Source: Aphrophora alni
Taxonomy: Eukaryota; Arthropoda; Insecta; Hemiptera; Aphrophoridae
Length of the DNA: 64,000 bases
Direction of reading: 5' to 3'
Assembly: GCA_963513935.1 (NCBI GenBank)
Contig: OY740768.1
Location: 74,996,877-75,060,876 of the forward strand
Shown: one piece after another, positions 46,658 through 57,932 of the stretch
How the letters are laid out: every line of letters starts with the position of its first letter
How positions within the stretch are numbered: position 1 is the first letter of the stretch
Notes under the pieces: generated by a model
Databases searched by the model: none
The model's input: only the letters and a program-made list of their open reading frames with translations
What the model was told of the DNA's origin: nothing
Position numbers and translations under genes: made by a program

Positions 46658-47059
46658 ATCCACACACAGATTAACAAATACATCTAAGTGACTAATATAG
46701 ATTGTGATCGAGGAACTTTCCAAAGAACTCGCTCTTGAGATAAGTAATATAAAAGATAAAATTTGCTTGTGAGCTCCTTGAACTAAGGAAAAATTAATAA
46801 TAATTACTGGAAGTGTTAAATAAAGGGAGGTAGCAATAGTTTAGGTGCAACCTAAACTGTTGAAGGGATTAAGAGATTCAGGTGAAAATTGAAAAAGCCT
46901 ATACTTCCAGTGAACCGTTTAAATTCACTCAATACTCTCGAAAACAAAGCCTGTAATAAATATTACAGGGTTTGAGGTAAGTGGGTTAATTAAAAAGAGT
47001 ACTTAAGGTGCACATCCTAGCTCAGTGTACAACAGAATAGCTGAGTTTTTAAATTGTAG

Positions 47060-47512
47060 TAAATTATATGAAACTTTACATATGTGTTTTTATATCATTT
47101 TACTGTTTAACTGGCAGAGTCAATATAAGAAAAGGCGCATATCAGGCTTGTCTACCAATCCCACATTTTCATTGTAATGCAGAACACTTTCAGGCTTTAA
47201 ATCACTCCCACTTTTCATCAAATATCCCTATTTTGTTTCTACACAATTTCCTTTTGTAATTTTTCCCAATTCAGGCTCTTTTCTTTTTGGATTAACTGTA
47301 CCATATTCCCCAGATTTATTATTGTGCAAGAAATTTAATAATTTCAAACTGGTGTACCAATTATCAATGTACAAAACATGACCATTCCCAAAAATGGCAT
47401 TAACAGTCTACTTTGAAGACTGCATTATTTTTGTCAAATTTCCCAGTATGCACTAGAAGTTTAAATATAACCAGTTTCACAATCACAGAAAAAACAAGTT
47501 ACAATAATCTTA
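47060..47512 (-). pseudogene. piggyBac transposase relic, C-terminal side
   Basis: The minus strand gives IIVTCFFCDCETGYI, then after frame breaks HVLYIDNWYTSLKLLNF with LHNNKSGEYGTV, and a final LVDKPDMRLFL-type segment. These match the piggyBac core (CDxETGYV, and the catalytic Asp in MDNWYTS). The upstream part continues at 49254 beyond a nested element at the TTAA at 47513-47516. Multiple stops disable it. Confidence 0.78.
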
Positions 47513-47516
47513 TTAA

Positions 47517-49249
47517 CCCTGGAACAAGTAGGCGACCCGGTTTTAACAAATGACCGGGTCGTGACATTAGTCATGGCTTAGTTCACTAACTCTAAAACAC
47601 GTATTTTGCAATTCAACATTACGCCCACTTAGAATTGTCTTATCACAATAAATAAAATACTGTTGGAAAAGTAATGTTCCGTAGATGCAAAATCACGCAA
47701 AAAAAATACCACAAAACGTTATAAATAATATTCCAAAAATTGGTGAAGTTCGCATATTTTTGATGCGTAAAATCGTAAATTTCAACTCTGCGCCTTTTCG
47801 TAAACGCGACACCAGTTTCCCCGATTTGATTACAAATCTATATTTCTGTCAAACGGGTTGACCAAAACACTGTTCTATAGATCACATCTTTCTCTTTCAA
47901 ACCGTAGTTTACGAATTTTTCTGCGTCTCACAGATCCAGAGATATTTATACTTGACCATAGAAGAAACTTGACAGGACGAAATTCATTTGGCATTCGGTG
48001 CAGTTTACGAAATGACGTAATCCCTTTTATGTTAAAAAACGTATTCGTTCTTTACAGTATGTTGTAGAGGAAATTTCATTCTATAAGTTGGTACCACTTG
48101 ATATACCAACTGACATTTTCTGTAGGTTCTATTCAAGTCCAAAACAACGGCTAACTTCCGAGATGTGGTGAAATAAAATACACGCAAAAGGGCGTGGCAT
48201 TTGTGTAATATTTTTATTATTTCTGTTATTTTGAAGGTTTGTGTATACAAATTGTATATAAATTGTGTATACAAGTTACAATATATGTGTTTTTATTTCT
48301 AAAGTTTATGTTTTTGAGTGAATTTCTAGTTTGTGAACAGTTTTCATTTGGGATAACCTAGAACAATATTGTAAGTCTAGCCTATATGCAAATTTTCTTA
48401 TATTTAGTGTTTTATTTGATTATACAAGTGTATATGTGTGTTATTCTTTATAAAGTTTATTGTTTTAGTGATTTTGTCTTAGGCCTAGTTTTAGAAAGTT
48501 ACTAATTATGCATAAATTGTCGAGGTGTCAAACTTAACCTCACTTGTGAAAGTTAGCTTTTTAGGGAAAATCGGTATTTTTATTTTGAAAATGTAACAAA
48601 TTATTATTTTTCCCCCTAAATATATTTACAAATATATTACAAATCTTTAGTATCGTTGAAAAAATTCCGAAAAATCTATTAGTATGTTATTGATTACCAT
48701 TTCTGTGAAATTTCTGCTACGTTACTCTTCGATTTTTTGGTATTTGACCAAAAAACTCCAAATGTGATACATTTAACATTTTTTTTTCACTACACACCTA
48801 CATTATATGCACCTTTCTGAACATAATGATATATAGATAGTACTCTTGTATAAAATATATCTTACTATTTTTGGTAAATTGTTGAAAATAAAATGACCAA
48901 ATTCCCTTTTTTCGTAAACCATTTTTTGTTTTTTTGAAAATGTAACAATTTCCCCATCCCCTAAATATATTGATAAATATTACATAAAACTTTTGTATAT
49001 CTTAGAAAAAGGTGGTAAGCTTTTGATTTTGGATGATACAGGTTTTTCCTGAAAAATGATAACTTCGTTTTTGACATGTATCATACTACTCCAAAACCGT
49101 TTCAAAAAAAATATTTTTATTACATAGATGCATCTTTCTGAGAAAAATGATGTCTTATAAGTTAGGTTTTGTATACAAATAATATATTTTATTAATTTTT
49201 AAACAAACGAAGAATTTTTAAGACAAATTAACATACACCACTTGGAGGG
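47517..49249. mobile_element. Non-autonomous TTAA element nested in the piggyBac relic
   Basis: TTAA lies on both sides (47513-47516 and 49250-49253). The ends read CCCTGGAACAAG on the left and the complement of CCCTCCAAGTGG on the right. Just inside the left end is the inverted pair CGACCCGGT (47533) and ACCGGGTCG (47553). The inside is AT-rich, with an approximate 350-bp duplication (48590 and 48937). The host reading frame runs on across the collapsed TTAA (KNICI joined to NKIIVT). Confidence 0.75.
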
Positions 49250-49253
49250 TTAA

Positions 49254-49863
49254 TACAAATATTTTTGAATGGATAAAAAACACTTTTCTATTTTTTCTTA
49301 TCCCTTTTAAGGCCAGGCAAAAAAATAACATTCAATCCTAAAAGAGCCTGTGATTAAACAGCACTTGTAAGCCAAAAAGGCCAGGATGTAAATAAATGGG
49401 AGTTTTGTCAAGATGTTATAAAAATTAGGGTAACTAATCTAAAAATACTAGTAGAGTTGTACTTTGAACTGTATTTTACTTGTAAGATTATGTACTATAG
49501 ATCTAATTAAAATTTTAAAAAATATATATACTAATTTTTTGGGGATTAATAAATTTTATTATTTTAATTTTAATTTTATTTTTTTAGTCAAATAGATATA
49601 ACTAAAAAAAAATTATAGAGTTTAAATAGTTGTTTTCTAATATATTTGTATACTCTGTACAAATACTGAAAATTTCAAGAGAATATCTTAATATTTTTTT
49701 TTTGTCTGGTCTATATAAACACTTTCAGAACTAGATTCGATTTCATTAGCAAATAGGCCTAGCTCATTCACTTCATCAGTAAAATTTGCACTTGTTTCTT
49801 GAACTTGTCTCATCAATTTATCTTCACTAACTGGTGAAAACAACACCGTTTTTAACTCATATT
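49254..49863 (-). pseudogene. piggyBac relic, N-terminal side
   Basis: Next to the nested element the minus strand reads FYPFKNICI, leading into the core at 47512. At 49863-49690 the frame reads LFSPVSEDKLMRQVQETSAN and FTDEVNELGLFANEIESSSE, an acidic piece like a piggyBac N terminus. The 49440-49690 interval between is AT-rich and non-coding, so part of the gene is deleted. Confidence 0.55.
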
Positions 49864-49907
49864 GAATAAAACAAACACTAAATTATAAAAAACTACAAAA
49901 ACAAATA

Positions 49908-50602
49908 CAGTAGAACTCCAATTATCCGGACTCCAATTATCCGAATCGCCAATTATCCGGATCAGATTGAGAAAAATTTAAAAATCAGGTTTTTAAAGGC
50001 ACATCATCCTGCGAGCAATGAATATGCAAGAATCGCGCGCAATAGTTGACCCTTCTAACTGCGATCATAGTATAGCGATAGCGGAGGGCATGAGGGAGCG
50101 ATGACTCATACCTCCCCACTCTGCTACTGTCACTCACTACAGTCTATTAATAGTCAGTCGGCCAGTGCTTCTTCAACCTCCCGGGTGAACTGATATGTTG
50201 ACTTTTTCATATTCCTTAGTGTTTTGATTATCGTGTGTAGTACTACAATGAGTTCTAAGAGGAAATGTGTGGTATTATCATTGACCGATAAAATTACAAT
50301 TATCGAACAGTTGGACAAAGGTGTCTCGGGTAAACATTTATCCGAGGTGTACAAAGTGGGAACATCAACAATATCAGAGATTAAAAACAAAATTTATGTA
50401 ATGTAAATATTGTCATTGATATTGTTTTTTCATAATAAATACCCTAAATGTTCTCTATTGTGTTTTGTTTACATTTCCCTCTTAAAAACGGCCTTTTTTC
50501 GAGAAAAATCCAATTACTGGATCCGGATTTTTGATTATCCGGATTTTTTACTATCAGGATCTGGTCCGGCCCCAATTAATCTGGATAATTGGAGTTCTAC
50601 TG
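49908..50602 (+). mobile_element. Tigger/pogo-type element C, 695 bp
   Basis: TA flanks (49906-49907 and 50603-50604) enclose CAGTAGAACTCCAATTATCC and its complement; TTATCCGGA words repeat near both ends. It sits inside the first unit of a ~165-bp tandem duplication in the piggyBac element's 5' region, so it is younger than that duplication. Confidence 0.88.
50224..50406 (+). pseudogene. Tigger N-terminal helix-turn-helix fragment
   Basis: The frame encodes KRKCVVLSLTDKITIIEQLD and GVSGKHLSEVYKVGTSTISE followed by IKNK, the psq/CENP-B N-terminal DNA-binding helix-turn-helix of Tigger transposases. It stops soon after; the rest of the transposase is deleted. Confidence 0.85.
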
Positions 50603-50639
50603 TACTAAGTCACTAAACACACAAAAAAAATTAACCCTA

Positions 50640-50880
50640 TAAATACTTGCACAGACGTAAACAATGCACAACTGAATGTAGGCCTGGATATTGGTTCTAA
50701 AAATCCCAGCTGTCAAAAAAGGCCAAAAGAAACACTAAACTACAAAAAACTAAACAAAAACAAATACAAAGACATTATAAACACAAAAATATAACTATAT
50801 AACTACTTGCACAGACATAAACAATGCACAACTGAATGTAGACATTGGTTCTACAACTCCCAGCTGTCAAATCAAGGCCT
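50640..50880 (+). repeat. Direct repeat in the piggyBac flank (~165-bp period)
   Basis: ACTTGCACAGACxTAAACAA and TGCACAACTGAATGTAG, then CCCAGCTGTCAAA, occur at about 50646-50718 and 50809-50871. Sequence preceding each copy (ACACTAAA..AACAAATAC) also matches; the first copy is split by the Tigger element at 49908. Confidence 0.7.
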
Positions 50881-51040
50881 ATTTGATTTCACAAATAAAC
50901 AACACATTTAGAGGAAAATGAAAAAACTTAATCTCGATTTGATTACTAGTAACAAGCAATTTGATTGTTTCCTTTTCAATACAAACAAATTTTAATTAAA
51001 ATAGTAAAACAATGGGTGTGTAATCACCAAAAGAATAACA

Positions 51041-51164
51041 AGCTGATATATCGGTTCGTGGCCGTTTTGGCGTTGTATTTGTTGAGCCGATATTTCGGCT
51101 CATGGACATTTTCAGAAGTATTTTTGTAAGCCGATATATCGGCTCATGGTCGTCAAAGGGTTAA
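51041..51164 (-). mobile_element. piggyBac-type end with three palindromes at 44-bp spacing
   Basis: The terminus reads GTCGTCAAAGGG followed by TTAA at 51161-51164. Inside, AGCTGATATATCGGTT (51041), AGCCGATATTTCGGCT (51085) and AGCCGATATATCGGCT (51129) are exactly 44 bp apart; the last is a perfect 16-bp palindrome. It is probably the right end of the piggyBac relic whose transposase reads leftward from about 49.86 kb. Confidence 0.75.
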
Positions 51165-51928
51165 AGATTGAATTATAAGTTACAACTTGAACAGCCTATT
51201 TATATATTGAGAAACATAAATTATTATTAAAATGTAGTAGCCTGAGTAATAAAACAAATTTATTTTGAGAAGCAATTTTAGGAAAGACAGGCATTGAAAG
51301 TAAAGGGTGATTTGACCAATATTTCTTCAAATGAGGGGTGGTTTTAAAAATTGGGTGGGACCCGTATACCATATCAGACTACCTGGACTATCACATGGAG
51401 GTTGAGAAATTGTTTGAAATATAAGAGCAAAATGATGAGCTTTAATGCAATTTTTGTATAAAAATTATTCGTGATATTTATAGACTTTTTAACCTTGGAA
51501 CTAGGAGTTGTCGAAAAAAATATAATTTGCTGAATGTCAATATGCTTCATTTTAGAATATTAATGACACAGCTTATGCTGTAAACTTTATTTTAACACTT
51601 TATAATTTAAAACTTACTAAGATATTTTTAGTACTGGAAACAGGTAGGCCCTAATATTAAATACAATTCTATTTTGTGATAGCAAACTATTTTATTTGCA
51701 TCATTAAATGAAAACATCATTATACTTTATTCTATATTGCAAAAGTCCTTTAAAAATAAATTAAACAATTGTTTCGTTTCAAAGTAAACTGTAGACATCT
51801 CTGCCTTTCTGAGTTGCAAATTCCTTGAATAATTTTTCAGTATTTTCAAGTAAAAGCTTGCTAATTTCTCTTTCTATAGAAATAACTGCAAGGTTGCTAA
51901 GCCTGTTGATTGTCATTGTGGCTCTGAG

Positions 51929-53327
51929 CAGAGAGAACAGAATAAATATAGAGCGGCTTTCCCTATACTGAATGCATACGAGGCAGTGAGGCCGGTGGAG
52001 GCCGCCATTAGCGGCCAAAACTCGACAAGACCGCTGTGACTGACGGGGACAAGCAATTGACGCCGTTAGACATATCACGTCATTTATACCTCTAAACATC
52101 GTTAAAAAATTATGAAACTTCACAGGTATAAGAACAAAGCCTTAATGAAGGCAACAGTGTGCTTTAAATGTAAAAAACCTAACACTGTCGAATGGGAAAA
52201 ATGTTTTTCTAAAGCATTAAATAAATTCCAGAACAAAAGTACATGAAATTTTCGACATGCGAGGAAATGTTTTATTATTTGGTCAGAGAAAAAATTGTCG
52301 GCTGAGATATGTTGCCAAAGAGTTTATTGTTTCATACCTGAAAGCCATTTTTACCTACCATTACTACTTACTTAGCAATCGTTGATTATTTAAACGCGTA
52401 TTAACTGTGTTAAAATCCCGCGCTGTAGCTGGCTCGTCGCAAGTTTAGCCTTAGCCTACTATTATTGCCTATGATTTTGTTATTTATCAAACGGCATAGC
52501 TTATATTATTATGTACAGGTATTTTATTACTTTTTCAAACATTTGTGTCAATTTATAATTTCTGGTTACTGTTGAAATATGTAAAAATACTATCCAATTT
52601 AAAATACCGCACATTTTAACAAATAGATTAAAATATATTTTAATTCAGTAATTGTTTAACATACGGTACGTTTATTTAATATATTAATCTAACATAAAGT
52701 ACCGTATATTTAGGTTTTTATTGTGATTGTTTGCTTAATATGTTTGGTTTTAACAATAATTACTAACTGAGGCCACATAGTTTATTCTAAGGTGTTGTTC
52801 AATGCATTTAAACAATTTCAATACACAGAGTGAACTGCCTTTATTTACAGTTTATATCAATACAGTTACAGTTTTATAGAGATACTTATAAATCCCATCT
52901 TAAGTGTTATACAACACACGTATTTATTGACCCATAAAAGTAATTGTCTTTGTAAGATGGGCTCTCACTTTTGAAAAATGCAATTTCTCATTAAACTTTT
53001 TAGTATAGTACCTAAGTCGAAGATTTAAAAACTTTTGTGAAACAGCTTTTATTAGCAACACAAAATGGCTTAGTTCAGATTCCCCATCACAAGCTGAGTA
53101 GGCTTGTAGATAAACGCTAGAAGAAACTACAGTAATAGATAAATCACTGTGAACAACATCTATATCCACAAGTTCACGGCAGTGACTGACAGAACGGACT
53201 GCCCGAATGGACGTCTGGTGCACGCGGCACTGGTCAAGGTCACGCCACCGAGCCGCCATCTTGAGCGGCCAGCCGGCCTCACCTGTGAGCCTCCAGTGCC
53301 CACTCTATATTTATTCTGTTCTCTCTG
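51929..53327. repeat. Inverted repeat pair with 25-bp exact core
   Basis: CAGAGAGAACAGAATAAATA at 51929, with five more matching bases, recurs as its exact complement at 53303-53327. Weaker matches continue beside it (GTGAGGCCGG on both arms). The ~1.35 kb between is AT-rich with no recognised gene. It may mark an unclassified transposon; no target duplication was found. Confidence 0.5.
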
Positions 53328-53405
53328 GCTCTGAGATACGTTTTGATTCTTCTCATAGTAGAGAAAGTTTATTGTGCTGTTTTACTGGAATTACTAGCAA
53401 TGTTG

Positions 53406-54060
53406 CTAAAAGAGTCTGAAATTCTGTAAATGATGACCCCATGCTAATAATCTCCCTGCAGACCTCAAAAGAATCCTTGCATTTTGAGCAAACTGTCTTA
53501 GCAAGTTCACCTGAGTTTCAATGGTAGTGATGGTCTCATCATTTTTACCGTACCATCTGGCAACCTTGCATGAAGCTTCTATGCTCATGAAGTTGTCAGA
53601 CTTTGGATCACAAGTTGAAATAAAACATATTACTTAAGTATTATCTGTAAATCTTCTTTGCATTTCACATAACAAATTACCAGTAATACTCTAAAAGTCA
53701 GCTCTCATTTTGGTTTTGTTTGAGTCATCTTCTTTCAGATTTCTTCCTTTAAAAGTAATTTTTAATGAAAAGAATTCATCAAATCGAACTGGAAGTTTCT
53801 GGGTTCTTGAACTGAGCATTTCCCCTTCCTTTTAATTTTACACTCACTAGCAATCTTGAGAGTTTCTTCATAACAATCTTCAAATTTATCATTGATCCAA
53901 AAAGAAGAAATTTATTTAGTCTTTCCAATGCCAATTTTGTTGATGATTGGAGCTTCTTAGATAGTATGTTAAGAACACATAAAAACTTGCCCATCCAAAC
54001 TAAAAGGAAAGTGACTGAATTGTTGTATTTAGGAATCTGGGCCCTAATAACCAAATACGA
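53406..54060 (-). pseudogene. hAT-type transposase relic
   Basis: Minus-strand text gives FLLVWMGKFLCVLNILSKKL and QSSTKLALERLNKFL, then after frame changes a LLCEMQRRFTDNT segment and CDPKSDNFMS. This resembles the ZMYM/DUF4371-type hAT transposases of arthropods (LFxVNxxSKxLQS.., then IxxEMxRRFxx..., NPKSxxF). Stops and frameshifts interrupt it and the C-terminal dimerisation domain is not seen. Confidence 0.5.
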
Positions 54061-56198
54061 AGTGTGATTAATCGGAGGACCAAGGTCATAACGTTGACTT
54101 AACGTTAAAGTAATTTTACAATGTTTAAGGCTTAGTTTAATCCTTTTATGTGTGAATTAAAACATGAATTATAGAACCATATCATCTGTGTAAAAATAGA
54201 TGAGTAACATTGTTGCATTACCTTGATTGTTGAGTTGTTCTACATCCGTCTTCTGGTTTTGTGAGCACATACACTGTTACACGGAACTGTTAAAACAAAG
54301 AAAGTTATGGTGCACCATTCACTGTTTATTAATGCATATACTCTTACTTCTACATAGATGGTTTAGATAATATTCATAAAAGAGTAATTGCGCGTAAAAC
54401 AGGGTAAAAAAGCATTGAACTAAAAGACATGTTATACAGAGTGTATCGTCGTGTCTGACTCGGAGTAGTGTTGAAAACAGGCAGCTTTTTTGGAAGCATT
54501 CCTTTAAGCTTGGTTTCTGATTTCAGCATTATAATTGTCAACCAATCAGAAATTGTTTTCCTATATTGTACGATTATGAAAGAGAGAGATAGAAAGATTC
54601 CTCCCCTGTTACTATGGTTGATGGACCTTCCCAAAGCAATTGACCGTTGATCATGCCATATTGTATGACAGAGAGAAACTGAAATAATAAGAGAGAAAAT
54701 ATATATGCACTTGAGGGCAACAAATAATTATTGAAAGAATACTGAACAGTCACAATAAAGGACATAATCTGAGTAAGAATTCCCTTTGCCTCAGCAATTT
54801 CGTTTTTCTTCCCCCTTGAAGCACACTTTTCCAAAGACTAAGCTACAGACCTGAATTATGTTTAAAAAAGTGAACTCCTCTATGCTTAGATACTCATCTT
54901 GTATAACTATGCTGAAGTACTTGAAGCTTTTTCACGCCGGATTCAGTTGTTTTATTAAAACAAAATACTTCAACGCAATCAGAGGATCATTGAAAGAACA
55001 AATGGCTATTGGTAAAATATGGAACATTCTTCAAAGCGTCCACAAAACAAGATTCTAATGCATTCCAACGTATTTTAATGTTACTGTATTCCACACCTGT
55101 AACCTGTTTCTAGTTATTTCCTTTTATATTTTCCAGTCCTCATCCCTTCTCTTCCTGTTATTGTCCTCACTTATACATTCCAGAGAACTATCCCAACTAA
55201 ATGCTACCATCTCCTCAAGGGGACTGGTTAAAGCTAATGCTTCTTCTACTACTTTGTCCACCACACCAATCCTCTCTGCTGTTGGAAATCTCCCTCACGT
55301 TTTGTTGGGTAAGAATGGATTTTTTTCCTTCAGGTCCATTTCCTACTCTAGTAGTAATATTTATCACATAATCCGGAGCCAAGTGAATCCACCCCAACTC
55401 CTATCTATTTAATCTTTAATTCTTTAAAGAACAGCCTGACATAGCCATATCACAAATTGTACATGAGCCCATATTTGAAGCAAGGACCCACAATATAACT
55501 AGCTATATTTCTATAATACTTTCATGAGTCACATTCTGCCACACTGGGTTTGATCACCCTTTTTTTTAAGCCTTTGGCCACGAATACATTTTAAGACTGG
55601 CATATATTTTCGCTTTCAGTATTTAGCTATGTTAGCTTTCTGACCCAATGGTTTTTCTGCAAGTCATAACATGATTTTCTTTTCTTCTCACTTTTTATGT
55701 CCAATCTAATTCCAATTGTTACAGTTAAAATCAAACATTGTTTGTTCTGTAGGATAAAAAAATATTGCAATTTTTATTTTCATTATTACCTAACCATTTA
55801 GTACTAAATATTATAAGTACAACAATATTTGTGTGTATAGGTAAAAGATACAAAAAGAAGAGGCATAAACTTTGTAGATGAACCCATTCAAAACTCTTTA
55901 TGTCTGCATGTTTCTCACAAGCTTAGTTTCTTACTAAAAACCAGAGTTATTAAGTCATTTTTTTGAGTTTTATAACTCTATTAATCCAATTTATTTTTGT
56001 CTAGATTAGAAACACAACAAAAACTATTATCCTAAAGTTTGCAACTTCAGACTAAAAAAGTAGGCTTTTGAAACCCTTAGTCTTATGTTTATTATATTAT
56101 ATGATTTACCATCATGATAATAACATTTACTCCATAAAATATAACATTGTAAATTCTTTTATAATGAAATGATAGTAAATACTCAAACTATATAAATA
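54061..56198. other. Intron 2 DNA, nothing recognised
   Basis: Several short open frames occur but none matches a family I know. No terminal repeats or arrays are visible. Confidence 0.45.
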
Positions 56199-56461
56199 CA
56201 GTACAACCTCGTTTATCCGGACTAATTGGGACCGGAAGTGATCCGGTTAATCAAAAATCCGGATAATCCAAAATTATAGAAAGATAAATAAAACAAAATA
56301 TAAAATGATAACTTACCATTTATAAGTCATGAAAAAACACAATATTTACACAGTCATTCAATTTACACAATACATGAAATTACACAATGTACTGTAAATG
56401 ACGAAAAACATTTTATTTACACACCTGAAATATTTACACATGCTTTTAATTTACACAGGGT

Positions 56462-56602
56462 TTAGTTGTTATTTACAAAAAAGTCATTTATCTTCCTCTG
56501 TTTTAATTTGGTGTGACGTTTCAATGCGGCCCTGTCTATACAATTCAATGTGTCTAACTTTTGGGCCATTGTAAGCACATTACGTTTTCGTTTCGTCGCC
56601 AT
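56462..56602 (-). CDS. 46-aa fused Tigger HTH plus C-terminal tail
   Basis: The frame starts MATKRKRNVLTMAQKLDTLN, which resembles the start of the Tigger helix-turn-helix, and then passes directly to HTKLKQRKINDFF, which resembles the extreme C terminus of Tigger transposases. The whole middle is deleted in frame, leaving a clean ATG-to-TAA mini-gene. It most likely reflects an internal deletion; whether it is expressed is unknown. Confidence 0.6.
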   Translation of the reverse strand: MATKRKRNVLTMAQKLDTLNCIDRAALKRHTKLKQRKINDFFVNNN

Positions 56603-56940
56603 TTCCACGCACAAACGCTAACACACGAATATAATACTATTAACCGTATCCGATCAAAAATGTAAAGAAACTAAACACGGCACAGCACGATATGGTAATG
56701 ACGTATTCCGGTCGCTAGCACGTGATAGACTACCCGCCGGCATAGACAATAGACAAGGTCACTGTCATGCCGCATCGGGGTAGGGGGATGGTGATGCAGA
56801 GGTCATTGCTCCTCCACTTTCTCTTCCCAGTGCATCAACAACCCACCCTAATACCTCGAGGCGACACTGTAGTGTTGAGGAAATCACGTTTTTATCAACA
56901 TTAATGTAATAGCAGATATTTCTTGTTGAAACTCCATATT

Positions 56941-57062
56941 CAAGGATAAAATAAAGCAAAAGCTTAAAGTTTCAAAACATTATAAATATTATTTAAAATA
57001 TTATTCAAAATACAGTAATTATTAAAATATTTTGAAACTTTAAGCTTTATTTTATCCTTGAT
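56941..57062. repeat. 122-bp hairpin inside Tigger element D
   Basis: CAAGGATAAAATAAAGC followed by TTAAAGTTTCAAAA is mirrored by TTTTGAAACTTTAAGC and TTTATTTTATCCTTG, with an AT-rich loop. A 6-base insertion differs between the arms. It may be a tiny MITE nested in the element or a palindrome created within it. Confidence 0.65.
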
Positions 57063-57177
57063 GAAATTTTTTATTTTTTGTTCCGGATCGATCCGGATAA
57101 TCCGGACATCCGGTTGAATGAGGTCCGGATAAACGAGGTAGTACTGTACATCATTACTCAATATTTTTTAAATTATA

Positions 57178-57925
57178 CAGAGTGTTAAAAAACCTTTTTC
57201 AAGACTTTGGGATATGATTGCTCAAACAAATATGAAGAAGAAAGTTCATATGAAGGTATGTCCTAAAACGTTTAGTTTTCCTTCTGTATATGTTTTTTAC
57301 TTAATACGTTATATCTTAGGAACCTCTGAAGATATCAACTTCAAACTTGGTACATGCATTACATCTAATATCTAATGCATTACCCATTTTGGTATGGAAT
57401 ATCAAGTATATACTTTGTACCATTTCAAAATGGTGGCCATTTTAAATTTCTAAATCTCAATATCTCAAAATCCGTAAATTTTACAAAATATTTACAAGAG
57501 ACAAAAAAGTTGCTAAATTCTATCGCCTAAATAATGGTGCATAAATTATTAAGATTCCATGATTATTAATTGAGTTTTTGCAATTTTGAACTAGAAAATA
57601 TGAAATTTTGCCATTATTACTATAAAATTCGCATGAAGTTATTTCCATAAAATTGCAAAAAACCAACAGATTCATTACATTATGATACATAAGAAAATGC
57701 TTTTAATAAAAATACATCCATAGTACGAAAATAAATGGTTCATTAATGACAGATTTTACTGCTTCATTTTTCACACATAGAAGACATCATTCAAAATGTG
57801 TTTATTGTTTTTTAATTCTAAAAATATCATCATTTTAACTTCTATAGAACTAATTACTTGGCTTTTCAATAATTGTACCTACAAAGATCTACAGAAACTT
57901 TGAAAACACAACAATTAGGTGTAAA
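57178..57925. other. Intron 2 DNA with a possible transposon edge
   Basis: TACAGAGTGTTAAAAAACC at 57176-57194, followed by AAGACTTTGGG and a run of ATATCTCAAAATCCGTAAAT-like text, resembles the start of mariner-type repeats in arthropods. No opposite end was found. The block ends just before VPS25 exon 2. Confidence 0.3.
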
Positions 57926-57932
57926 AGGATAC

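Larger units (their letters stand above)
56199..57146 (-). mobile_element. Tigger/pogo-type element D, 948 bp
   Basis: TA flanks (56197-56198 and 57147-57148) enclose CAGTACAACCTCGTTTATCC and the complement of CAGTACTACCTCGTTTATCC; CCGGATAATCC words recur near both ends. It carries a 46-codon chimeric frame and, on its right side, a separate hairpin at 56941-57062. Confidence 0.88.

Noticed and set aside
52924..53259. 111-codon minus-strand frame starting MAARWRDLDQC
   Set aside because: It overlaps one arm of an inverted repeat, has no recognisable domain, and no splice or polyadenylation context.
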